Shown here: positions 1 to 7,863 of the stretch, one piece after another
How the letters are laid out: each line of letters opens with the position of its first letter
Numbering within the stretch: the first letter of the stretch is position 1
Assembly (NCBI RefSeq): GCF_900129765.1
Contig: NZ_FQWU01000002.1
Coordinates: 744,001-808,000, forward strand
Length of the DNA stretch: 64,000 bases
Source of the DNA: Massilia sp. CF038
GTDB taxonomy: Bacteria > Pseudomonadota > Gammaproteobacteria > Burkholderiales > Burkholderiaceae_D
Direction: 5' to 3'
Translations under genes and position numbers: made by a program
Notes under the pieces: generated by a model
Told to the model about the DNA's origin: nothing
The model's input: only the letters and a program-made list of their open reading frames with translations
The model's database searches: none

Positions 1-54
1 GCGGTCTGGTGGATCAGGGAAATTGTCGGGATCGAGAGTACTGTTGCCTGCCAT
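1..54 (-). CDS. N-terminal fragment of a small hypothetical protein
   Basis: Only the first 18 codons lie in the window, reading MAGNSTLDPDNFPDPPDR before the edge. A good ribosome binding site (GGAGG, about 7 bases before the ATG) supports the start. The opening, rich in Asp and Pro, recalls short uncharacterised proteins of Burkholderiales, but that is a weak memory-based resemblance. No function can be assigned. A perfect palindrome lies just upstream. Confidence 0.55.
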   Translation of the reverse strand, partial: MAGNSTLDPDNFPDPPDR

Positions 55-75
55 AATTAACCTCCATATCGGTAA

Positions 76-91
76 GTGAGAACGTTCTCAC
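76..91. promoter_or_regulatory. 16-bp perfect palindrome, probable operator
   Basis: GTGAGAACGTTCTCAC reads the same on both strands and is flanked by GGTA (71-74) and TACC (96-99), which can extend it. It begins 22 bases upstream of the start codon of the truncated minus-strand gene. Its position fits a repressor or activator site for that gene; the regulator is unknown. Confidence 0.45.
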
Positions 92-192
92 AGGCTACCG
101 AAATTTTGGCAATCATGGCGCGGGGGAGGATCAAGCCGCATTGCCTTCGGTAAGGCGGGCGCCCATATCATGTTGAATAACTTCGGGTACAT

Positions 193-225
193 GGAATGGG
201 CCCCCGCCTTCGCGAGGGCGATGTG
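193..225. repeat. Copy of a dispersed repeat (single arm)
   Basis: Positions 197-225 match 29911-29939 at 27 of 29 bases, and the preceding TGGAAT also matches the inner edge of the opposite arm at 29888-29897. Here only one arm is present, so it is a partial copy of the long inverted repeat at 29865-29937. It lies in the gap downstream of the response regulator gene. Confidence 0.65.
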
Positions 226-268
226 GCGGCATTTATCCAGGCGCCCGCACCGTCCGGCAACAACGGCC

Positions 269-1078
269 TTAGCGGCGCGTCATGCGCTCGGTCACGTCCA
301 TGCCCACGCCGCGATAACCGGCAAAGCGGCTCTCGCTATCGAACATGGGCTCCCCGCTCACCTGCAGGTACTGCACCTTGCCGCTGCTGCTGGTGCGGGT
401 GTACACAAAATCGAGAAACGGCTGGCGGCTGGCGATGTTGGCGTCAAGCTGTGCGCGTTCTTCGGCATTCCATCCCGCGCTCGCGCCCTGCTCCGCGCCA
501 ATGCCCAGCATATCGGCCACCGGTCCAGAAAATCGCGTCAGCGTGCCGCTGGCATCCTGTTCCCAGTACCAGTCGGACGACAATTCGGTAAAGCGTTGGA
601 AGCGTGCTTCGCTGGCGCGCAGTTCGGCCGTGCGCTCCTGGACCGCCTGTTCCAGATGGCGGTTGTAGTCGCTCAGGCGCTGGTACAGCAGGCGCACTTC
701 AAGCATGTTTTGTATCCGCGTCTGCACTTCCACCAGATCGAAGGGCTTGCTGACAAAATCGCGTGCGCCCGCCTTCAGCGCCTGCAGTTTGTGCCCGGGC
801 TGCGCGGTGATGACCAGCACCGGCAGGTAGCCACCGGGATCGACGTCCTTGAGTGCTTCAATCACCTGAAAGCCATCCATCACCGGCATTTGCAAGTCCA
901 GCAAAATCAGGTCGTAGCGGTGTTCCTGATGCAGCGCGCGCACCGTGGTCGGGTTCTGCGTGGTGGTGATCTCGGTATAGCCGGCGTGCCGCAACATCTG
1001 GTCGAGCAGCATGACGTTGGCTTCCTGGTCATCGACAATCAGAATACGGGCACGGCGAATTTCGGATACTTCTAACAT
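269..1078 (-). CDS. Response regulator with receiver and PAS domains
   Basis: 269 residues. The N-terminal receiver (about residues 10-125) has the acidic pair in ILIVDDQEAN, the phospho-acceptor D61 in LLDLQMPVMDG and the lysine of SKPFD. A short coiled linker (about 125-150) leads to a C-terminal PAS domain (about 150-269) with YWEQDASGTLTRFSG and the PAC-like tail YRGVGMDVTER. No DNA-binding or enzymatic output domain is present, so it probably relays or modulates a signal. It follows the hybrid kinase by 19 bases on the same strand and is very likely its partner. I chose the ATG at 1078 because longer starts would run back into the kinase gene. Confidence 0.88.
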   Translation of the reverse strand: MLEVSEIRRARILIVDDQEANVMLLDQMLRHAGYTEITTTQNPTTVRALHQEHRYDLILLDLQMPVMDGFQVIEALKDVDPGGYLPVLVITAQPGHKLQALKAGARDFVSKPFDLVEVQTRIQNMLEVRLLYQRLSDYNRHLEQAVQERTAELRASEARFQRFTELSSDWYWEQDASGTLTRFSGPVADMLGIGAEQGASAGWNAEERAQLDANIASRQPFLDFVYTRTSSSGKVQYLQVSGEPMFDSESRFAGYRGVGMDVTERMTRR

Positions 1079-1097
1079 GGTGAACTCTCGAAGAACT

Positions 1098-3002
1098 TCA
1101 TTTCTGGCTGGTGGTGGCTGCGTGCTCCAGAGCGACGTCCAGCGCCTCCATGAATTCACGTACGCGTATTGGTTTGGTCAGGTAGCGGAAGAAGCCCGCA
1201 GCCATGCCCTTTTCTATGTCACGCGGCATGGCATTGGCGGACAGGGCCAGCACCGGAATGTGATGGGTGGCCGGATCGGCGCGCAAAATTTCAAGCGCAT
1301 CGTAGCCACTCATGCCCGGCAGGTTAATGTCCATCAGGATCACGTCGGGCAGATAGGCGCGCGCCAGTTCGATGCCCAGATTGGCATTGATGGCAGTGAG
1401 GATGCGCAGATCGCCGCGACGCGCAATCAGCTGTTCAACCAGCGCCAGATTGGCTGGATTGTCTTCCACATACAGCAGTGTCGGTTGGCCATCGGCCTCG
1501 CTCTTGTGCGGCATGTTCTGGCGGCGCTCCAGCGCCAGCTCGTCGGCGTTGTCGATCAGCAGACGCGGTGCTTCCGACGCTGCAAACTCGACCCAGAACA
1601 CGGTGCCCACGCCAATGCTGCTTTCGACGCCAATGACCCCACCCATGAGTTCGACCAGCTGCTTGGTGACGACCAGGCCAATGCCGGTGCCCTCCTCGCC
1701 GCTATTTTCCTGCCCCAGACGGTTAAACGGCTGGAACAGATGTGCAACCTGATCGGGCCCCAGGCCAATGCCCGTATCCTGTACGCTGATGCGCACGCGG
1801 TCCACGCCGCTCAAGCTGCACTTGACGGTGACGGCGCCGCCGACCGTGTTGTACTTGATTGCGTTCGACAGCAGGTTGATCATCACCTGCTTGACTCGGG
1901 TGCGGTCGGCATGGACATAGAATTTTTTATCGAGCTTGGTAAATTCGAGCCGGATCCCGCGCTTGGCGGCCTGCGGTTCAATCATGCCCTGGCAGTCGTT
2001 GAGCACTTCGCCCACCGACATTGATTCCTGCGACATGGTGACCTTGCCCGATTCGATCATGGCCAGGTCCAGAATTTCGTTGATCAGGCTAAGCAGATAC
2101 CAGCCGCCTTTGAGAATCTGGTCGATCGAGCGCTGCTGGGACGGCCGCGGCGGTGGCGTGTCCGACGCCATCAGCTGGGCAAAGCCCAGTACCGCATTGA
2201 GCGGCGTGCGCAGCTCGTGGCTCATGGAAGACAAGAACTCCGACTTGGCAAGGTTGGCCTTTTCGGCCACGGCGCGTGCTTTTTCCAGCTCCGCGTTGGA
2301 CACCAGCAGGCGCTGATCCAGCAGAGCCTGGGCTGCTTCGGCGCGCTTGCGCAAGGTGTTGTCGGTGCCGATCAAGAGGTAGCCAATCACGCTGCCATTG
2401 GCGTCGCGCAGGGCCGTCACCGATACCAGCGCAGGAAAACGGCTGCCATCCTTGCGGATGTAGGTGAGGTCATAAATGTCTTCGATGCCGCGGCGCGCCT
2501 TGAACACCATCGCTTCAAAGCCCGGACGAATCTCGACACCGAGTTCCTCGCTCAGCGCCAGCGCACGTGCAATCAGCTCGTCGCGGTCGGAGATGGCCGC
2601 GGGCGTCAGTTTGTCCACCACTTCGGTCGCCACATAACCGAGCATGCGTTCGGCCCCGACGTTGAAAATCTGGATCACGCCCTGAGCATCGGTGGCAATG
2701 CTGGAAAAATTCTCGCTATTGAAAATGGCGTCCTGCAGCGCACCGGCCTTGAACATGGGCGCGTCGTGCAAGGTGCGCTCCACGTTCGAGCGAATGCGCA
2801 TCGCCTTTTCCACCCGTACTGCCAGCAGCGCCAGAAACAGCAGCAACAGAATCACGCTGGTCTTGATCAGGTTGACCGCACCCTCGGACCCGACCGCGTG
2901 ATTGAGCGCGATCGAGGCGACCAACAGCAGTACCGTCAGGGTGGCGGCAAAGCCAGCCAGTATCAAGCGTTCGACCGATACGTCGTGCAGCATTTTCTTC
3001 AT
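1098..3002 (-). CDS. Membrane-bound hybrid histidine kinase
   Basis: 634 residues. Two transmembrane segments (about 12-34 and 44-63) enclose only a very short loop, so the sensor is probably the membrane itself or the PAS domain (about 88-217). The kinase core follows: H-box with H252 in SHELRTPLNA, N-box NLLSNAIKYN, G1 DTGIGL and G2 GTGIGLVV. A C-terminal receiver carries LLYVEDN, phospho-acceptor VILMDINLPG and the lysine of LTKPI. The ATG at 3002 overlaps the stop of the Crp/Fnr gene (ATGA), so the two are translationally coupled. Together with the downstream response regulator this forms a three-gene phosphorelay operon. Confidence 0.92.
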   Translation of the reverse strand: MKKMLHDVSVERLILAGFAATLTVLLLVASIALNHAVGSEGAVNLIKTSVILLLLFLALLAVRVEKAMRIRSNVERTLHDAPMFKAGALQDAIFNSENFSSIATDAQGVIQIFNVGAERMLGYVATEVVDKLTPAAISDRDELIARALALSEELGVEIRPGFEAMVFKARRGIEDIYDLTYIRKDGSRFPALVSVTALRDANGSVIGYLLIGTDNTLRKRAEAAQALLDQRLLVSNAELEKARAVAEKANLAKSEFLSSMSHELRTPLNAVLGFAQLMASDTPPPRPSQQRSIDQILKGGWYLLSLINEILDLAMIESGKVTMSQESMSVGEVLNDCQGMIEPQAAKRGIRLEFTKLDKKFYVHADRTRVKQVMINLLSNAIKYNTVGGAVTVKCSLSGVDRVRISVQDTGIGLGPDQVAHLFQPFNRLGQENSGEEGTGIGLVVTKQLVELMGGVIGVESSIGVGTVFWVEFAASEAPRLLIDNADELALERRQNMPHKSEADGQPTLLYVEDNPANLALVEQLIARRGDLRILTAINANLGIELARAYLPDVILMDINLPGMSGYDALEILRADPATHHIPVLALSANAMPRDIEKGMAAGFFRYLTKPIRVREFMEALDVALEHAATTSQK

Positions 3003-3742
3003 GATGTGATGCCTTCCTGGCGTTGGCGCACATCCGACAGTAAACGCGCGAATTCTTTTTTGACGACGCCATAGCATTCGCACACGTCGCGTTCCAGACC
3101 GGCCCGGTCCAGCACCGAGATATGCCCGCGCCGGTAACTGATGTAGCCATAGCCCTGCAATCGTCCGGCAGCTTCGGTCACACCCTCGCGCCGTACGCCA
3201 AGCATGTTGGCGATCAGTTCCTGGGTCATGGTCAGGCTGGTGCCGGGCAAACGGTCGAGCGTGAGCAGCAACCAGCGGCACAATTGCTGCTCCACCGTGT
3301 GGTGGCGGTTGCAAACAGCGGTTTGCGCCATCTGGGTCAGCAATGCTTGCACATAGCGCAGCAGCAGACGCATGACGGGGCCGGCGCGGTTGAATTCTTC
3401 CATCAGAATCTTGACCGGCAAACGGTAACCATACCCGCTCGTTTGCACGATGGCGCGGCTGGGGGTGGTATTGCCACCCATGAAAAGCGACACGCCCAGA
3501 ACGCCTTCATTGCCCACGCCCGCCATTTCGGACGATCCGCCGTTTTCCAAAAGATAGTGGAGCGAGATGATCGCGGTGGTGGGGAAGTAGACATGATGGA
3601 GCTTGCCGCCCGACTCATACAAAACGTCACCCAGCAGCATGGGGACCAGCTCCAGATGTGGCGACAGGCGGTCAAACTCGGCGTCGAGCAAGGCGGCGAG
3701 AAGATGATTCTGATTCGGATTGGAGACAGGCTTGCTGGACAT
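2999..3742 (-). CDS. Crp/Fnr-family transcriptional regulator
   Basis: 247 residues. The N-terminal half is a cyclic-nucleotide-type beta roll (about 15-130; GDVLYESGGKLHHVYFP and GNEGVLGVS), followed by a long helix and a winged helix-turn-helix (about 165-225; TQELIANMLGVRREGVTEA). No cysteine cluster of the Fnr iron-sulphur type is seen in the N-terminus, so it is not an oxygen-sensing Fnr. This subgroup often sits beside histidine kinases in Burkholderiales, and here its stop codon overlaps the kinase start. The ligand is unknown. Confidence 0.9.
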   Translation of the reverse strand: MSSKPVSNPNQNHLLAALLDAEFDRLSPHLELVPMLLGDVLYESGGKLHHVYFPTTAIISLHYLLENGGSSEMAGVGNEGVLGVSLFMGGNTTPSRAIVQTSGYGYRLPVKILMEEFNRAGPVMRLLLRYVQALLTQMAQTAVCNRHHTVEQQLCRWLLLTLDRLPGTSLTMTQELIANMLGVRREGVTEAAGRLQGYGYISYRRGHISVLDRAGLERDVCECYGVVKKEFARLLSDVRQRQEGITS

Positions 3743-3813
3743 GAGATGAAACCGATGCTTCCAGCGGCGTAAGTGAGGTAGACAGACAGGGTAGCACTTC
3801 TCGTGCTTTCACA

Positions 3814-3859
3814 CCGGAATGTATTTCATTCCGGACACACTGTATGTTCGGTACCGAAC
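3814..3859. promoter_or_regulatory. Hairpin and 14-bp palindrome between porin and Crp genes
   Basis: An 8-bp inverted repeat (CCGGAATG 3814-3821, CATTCCGG 3827-3834, loop of 5) is followed by the perfect palindrome GTTCGGTACCGAAC (3846-3859). Both lie after the porin stop and before the Crp/Fnr start on the minus strand. The hairpin has no T-run, so it may be a weak terminator or a regulatory site of the Crp operon; the palindrome looks like an operator. Confidence 0.4.
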
Positions 3860-3866
3860 TTAGCGT

Positions 3867-4676
3867 TCAGAAAGAGCGGCGCATCCCCACATTGATGGCC
3901 GAAAAGCCGCTGCTGGAGGCCCCGCCACGGCCGAGCAAGGTATCCATGCTGTTGTGCATGCGGATATGCGAGTAGGCAGCGTAGAAATCGGTTTTGCGCG
4001 ACAAGGTGTAGGTGCCTCCCAGCGCGAACTGGTCAGCATCGCGATTGGCGAGGTCACGGTCGTTCTTGCGCACGAACGAGGCCAGCAGCGTGGTGTGGCG
4101 CCCTGCCGGCACGGCCATGCCGACCAGCACATCGCGGCTGTCGGTGCTGGGCGTGGTGGCCATGGCTGCGCCGTAAGGATTGTCCGGATTCCACAGCGGC
4201 GAACTACCCCAGCCGCGGCTGGCACTATAGGCCGTGTATGCCTTGACGGGCCCGATGTCGACATTGGCTGCCACAATGGTATTTTTGGCGTCGATGCTGG
4301 TGCCAAGCGGCATCGCCGGGGCGATTTTGCCAACGGCCTTGTTTTGATGGGCAGCACGGAAGGTAACCGGCCCGGTTTTGACACCGACCGACACGCCCCA
4401 GGCGCGGCTGTTGCGTGCCTCACGCTCAATATCGTACATGTTGACCGCGCGGGCGGTGCTGACGTTGTCAAGCCCCATGCGCTTACCGGGGTAACCGAAC
4501 ACCTTGGTGGCCGAATCGGCCATGCCAGGCTCGATCAGGCTGCTGGCGTCTACCAGCTTAAACCGCTGATGCGGCTTTGGCGCGGAAAGATCTGCGCTGT
4601 ACACCTGATTTGTTTGTGCGACAGCGCTCATAGTGCAAGCACCAAGGACAACAGCAAACAGGCAGACAGGTTTCAT
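3867..4676 (-). CDS. Compact Gram-negative porin
   Basis: 269 residues with a signal peptide (cleavage after SAVAQ) and a C-terminal strand ending NVGMRRSF, the terminal Phe typical of outer-membrane barrels. The central and C-terminal strands (YTAYSASRGW, VLVGMAVPAGRHTTLLASFVR, FALGGTYTLSRKTDFYAAYSH) match the general porin family of Burkholderia and Neisseria. Family members are usually about 340-380 residues. Here the early barrel region (SRFG..EDLGGG type strands) is missing and replaced by a short linker, so either an internal deletion or a smaller barrel is possible. It is preceded by no obvious partner gene. Confidence 0.8.
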   Translation of the reverse strand: MKPVCLFAVVLGACTMSAVAQTNQVYSADLSAPKPHQRFKLVDASSLIEPGMADSATKVFGYPGKRMGLDNVSTARAVNMYDIEREARNSRAWGVSVGVKTGPVTFRAAHQNKAVGKIAPAMPLGTSIDAKNTIVAANVDIGPVKAYTAYSASRGWGSSPLWNPDNPYGAAMATTPSTDSRDVLVGMAVPAGRHTTLLASFVRKNDRDLANRDADQFALGGTYTLSRKTDFYAAYSHIRMHNSMDTLLGRGGASSSGFSAINVGMRRSF

Positions 4677-4768
4677 GAGAGGACTCCAGCAGATAAATTG
4701 TTTCGCTTGTTACCTTTATCCTCTCTTTGCCTGCACTGCTCTGTCAGTTACCCCACACAAGAAACCAA

Positions 4769-5779
4769 TCAGCGCTGCAGTTCATCCAATATATCACTGA
4801 TCGCCGCCACCACCGCATCCGGACGATCGATTTGGATGAGGTGTCCCGCGCCCGCGACAACACGCTGTTTTCCGCGTGTGGACAGCGCGGCCATTTCCTT
4901 GTGCAGTGCAAGATTTTCCATTTCCACAGCTTTGTTGAGGGCGCTTTGCGGCTTGCCGGGAATGGCATAGGGACTCACGCCACGCGACAAGACCAGCAGG
5001 GGCAAATCGCCCCAGGGGCCACGTGCGGCGCGCAACTCGGCGTCACCAACGGCAAAATTGGAGTTTTCCGATTGTGCGGCGCGCCAGAACGCAGCGGAAT
5101 GCCGCTCAGCCAGTTGGGCGGCGCCCAGCGCGCGGCTGGTGTCCGCCGGCATCGGGCCGATGCAGTTGTTCCACATCGCCGAACCCGGCACAAAGCCCGC
5201 TTCCGCAGCGCTGGCACATGCTTTGCTGGCAGCCGCCTGCATGTCATACATGGCTTGCAGCTTTCCACCGGACGCACGGTCCAGACGCGCGGTTTCGTCT
5301 TCATGCTGTGCCTCGACCAGTACCAGTCCCTTCACGTCGGCGCGGTGACGGTAGGTGTACAGTTGCACGATGCCGCCGCCGTAGGAATTGCCGACCATGA
5401 CGTACGGTGGCGCGATGGCAGCGGCAGTCAACAAGCGGTGCAAATCGTCCACCGCGTTGCCTGCCGTGCCAGGCCGTGGCGACGGATCGCTGAACCCCAG
5501 GCCGGCCCGGTCGTACACGCAGGCACGCGTGCGCTTGGCCACCTGCGGCTGGACCTTGAACCAGCTCCATCCGGCATCGCCCGACGGTGAATCAAACACC
5601 ACCGTCACCGGGCCACTGCCGCTGCAATATAAATTCAAGCGGCGTCCGCCGATGTCCACCATCTGCTGCGGCTGGGCAAACGGCCGCTGTGCATCAGCGT
5701 TTGGCACTTGCGCAAGCGCAGGCAAGGCCACTGCCGCTACCAGCGTTAAACAGGCATTACGAATAACAAAATCAAGCAT
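4769..5779 (-). CDS. Secreted alpha/beta hydrolase
   Basis: 336 residues. A signal peptide (about 1-23, ending ALPALAQ) is followed by an alpha/beta hydrolase fold: VVFDSPSGDAGWSW near the oxyanion strand, nucleophile elbow GNSYGG, and a late histidine in VVAGAGHLIQIDRPD, which would complete the triad. Substrate is not predictable. The ATG at 5779 has GGGGA before it; more upstream starts would lie inside the terminator hairpin of the preceding gene and have no ribosome binding site. It is probably periplasmic and transcribed alone. Confidence 0.85.
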   Translation of the reverse strand: MLDFVIRNACLTLVAAVALPALAQVPNADAQRPFAQPQQMVDIGGRRLNLYCSGSGPVTVVFDSPSGDAGWSWFKVQPQVAKRTRACVYDRAGLGFSDPSPRPGTAGNAVDDLHRLLTAAAIAPPYVMVGNSYGGGIVQLYTYRHRADVKGLVLVEAQHEDETARLDRASGGKLQAMYDMQAAASKACASAAEAGFVPGSAMWNNCIGPMPADTSRALGAAQLAERHSAAFWRAAQSENSNFAVGDAELRAARGPWGDLPLLVLSRGVSPYAIPGKPQSALNKAVEMENLALHKEMAALSTRGKQRVVAGAGHLIQIDRPDAVVAAISDILDELQR

Positions 5780-5791
5780 CGGTATCCCCAT

Positions 5792-5826
5792 AAAAAAATG
5801 GCGGACAGTTACATTACTGTCCGCCA
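5792..5826 (-). terminator. Rho-independent terminator of the M2 peptidase gene
   Basis: An 11-bp perfect stem (TGGCGGACAGT 5799-5809 with 5816-5826) has a 6-base loop and is followed, on the minus strand, by seven Ts (complement of 5792-5798). It lies 20 bases after the peptidase stop. Confidence 0.9.
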
Positions 5827-5845
5827 CTTTATTCTAGCTTTGAAC

Positions 5846-7657
5846 CTATTTTGTTTGTGCAGCTAGTTGCTTGTTCTGCTCGTCGAGCCAGACTTTGAGC
5901 GGTGCGAAATATTCCAGCAGTGCCTGCCCATCGATCTTGTCTTCGCCGCTGACCGCTTTGAGTGCTTCCTGCCAGGGCTTGCTGGCGCCCATGGCCAGCA
6001 TGGCCTGCAGCTTGTCGCCGGCCTTCTTGTTGCCATAAATGGAGCAACGGTTCAGCGGTCCCACATACCCTGCCTCGCGGCACAGTGCGCGATGGAACTG
6101 GAACTGCAGCATGGTTGCCAGGAAATAGCGCGCATACGGCGTATCGGCCGCGACGTGGTACTTGGCGCCAGCATCAAAGCCGCCTTCGGTCATTGGCGCC
6201 GGACGCTTCACACCCTGCACCTGCTCGCGCAGCGCCCACCAGGTCTTGTCGAAATCCGCGGGCTTGGTCTTGCCCGAATACACGTCCCAGCGCCATTTGT
6301 CGACCAGATAGGCAAACGGCAGGAAAGCCACCTTGCCCAGTGCACGGTCGAGCAGCGGGCCGATATCGTCGCCGGCATCCACCGCGCCCTCCTTCAAGCC
6401 CACCTGCTTGAGGTAATCGGGCGTGATTGACAGCGCCACCGTGTCGCCGATGGCTTCATGGAAGCCGTCATTGGCGCCGTTCTGGAACAGGAAAGGCTGC
6501 TTGCGGTATGCCAGGAAATAATAGATATGCCCCAGCTCGTGGTGAATCGTGCGGAAATCTTCGGCCGTCGGTGTAATGCACATCTTGATGCGCACATCGA
6601 GCTGACCGTCGAGCGGCCAGGCCGAAGCGTGACAGGCCACTTCGCGGTCCTGCGGTTTGGTCAGCAGTGAACGGTCCCAGAACGTGGGCGGCAGCGTCTC
6701 CATGCCCAGCGAGGTGTAGAAGCGCTCGGCATACTTGGTCATGTCGACCGCACTGGTTTTGCGTGCGGCCAGGGTCTGGCTCAGGTCGTAGGTATCCTTG
6801 CTTGCGGCCGGCTTGAGCATCGGATACAGATTGTTCCAGCTCTGGCTCCACATATTGCCAAACAAATGGGCTGGAATCGGACCCGTGGCCGGCACCACGT
6901 CCGCGCCGTAGTTCTGGCGCAGCTTGTAACGTGTGTAAGTGTGCAGGGAATCGTAGAGCGGCTTGACTTGCTGCCACAAACGCTCCATTTCGGCTTCGAA
7001 GGCTGCTGGCGGCATGTCGTACAGCGAACGCCACAGTGCGCCCGTATCGGCAAAGCCCATCTCGCGCGCGCCCTTGTTGGACAGCGCCGTGTATTCGACA
7101 TAGCGGTCTTTGTAGGCCGGTGCCTGCTGGTGCCAGCCCAGCCAGACTTCCTTCAGGCGTGCCGGATCACGGCTTTCCGCCAGAATTTTTTCCAGCTGGC
7201 CCAGCGGCATGCAAGGACCGGTGCTGCCATCGGCCAGCTTGGGGCAATATTTGGCCTTGCCGTACGCGCCGTTCAGGCCGGCCGACAGACGCGTGAACGC
7301 TTCCCGGTCGCCTGCGTCCGACAGCATCAGCGTCAATTGCATCAGCTTGAGCTTGCGCGCGGTCGCTTCCGGCAACTTGAGTCCCTTGAAGCGGCGGGCC
7401 TTGAGCGCCAGCTCGCCGGCGGCGGTCAGCTTTTGTTCGCCGGCCTGCGCCGTGATCGCTTCGGTGTCATCGGTAATGAAGGTCTGGTAGACCCAGTCGG
7501 CGCGCGCGGCATTGATTTCCAGCTGCTTCAGGCGCGCCTCGGCCTCGGCCACAAAGCGCTCCGCTTCGGCCACCGTCGGCGCAGCGGTCTTGGGCGCAGC
7601 CAGGGCGGCACCGCTGGCCAGCGCGGCAATCAGGAAGGTTAAAAGTTTTTGTTGCAT
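5846..7657 (-). CDS. M2-family (ACE-like) zinc dipeptidyl carboxypeptidase
   Basis: 603 residues, normal for bacterial M2 peptidases. A signal peptide (about 1-21) sends it to the periplasm. The zinc site is complete: HHELGH with H373, E374 and H377, and the third ligand E401 in FHEAIGD. Other family landmarks are the QSWNNLYP region and the late FQFHRALC segment. It would cleave dipeptides from peptide C-termini; in bacteria the physiological substrate is usually unknown. The ATG at 7657 has an AGGGGAT ribosome binding site. It is monocistronic, with a strong terminator downstream. Confidence 0.93.
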   Translation of the reverse strand: MQQKLLTFLIAALASGAALAAPKTAAPTVAEAERFVAEAEARLKQLEINAARADWVYQTFITDDTEAITAQAGEQKLTAAGELALKARRFKGLKLPEATARKLKLMQLTLMLSDAGDREAFTRLSAGLNGAYGKAKYCPKLADGSTGPCMPLGQLEKILAESRDPARLKEVWLGWHQQAPAYKDRYVEYTALSNKGAREMGFADTGALWRSLYDMPPAAFEAEMERLWQQVKPLYDSLHTYTRYKLRQNYGADVVPATGPIPAHLFGNMWSQSWNNLYPMLKPAASKDTYDLSQTLAARKTSAVDMTKYAERFYTSLGMETLPPTFWDRSLLTKPQDREVACHASAWPLDGQLDVRIKMCITPTAEDFRTIHHELGHIYYFLAYRKQPFLFQNGANDGFHEAIGDTVALSITPDYLKQVGLKEGAVDAGDDIGPLLDRALGKVAFLPFAYLVDKWRWDVYSGKTKPADFDKTWWALREQVQGVKRPAPMTEGGFDAGAKYHVAADTPYARYFLATMLQFQFHRALCREAGYVGPLNRCSIYGNKKAGDKLQAMLAMGASKPWQEALKAVSGEDKIDGQALLEYFAPLKVWLDEQNKQLAAQTK

Positions 7658-7863
7658 GCAATATCCCCTGTTGTTGTCCTCGCGCTCGGCGGCGCGGCAG
7701 ACCGGTATTAAAACATGGGCCAGCACCGATGGCGCGGCTGTGTGCCGTTCTCGTCAAAAAAATTGCATCCGATTTACAACTACTTGCGTATGTGCATGGG
7801 TGCCCCGGAAAAACGGGCATACGCCACCACCACGACTTCCCCAACCCAAGCGAGGCCACGACC

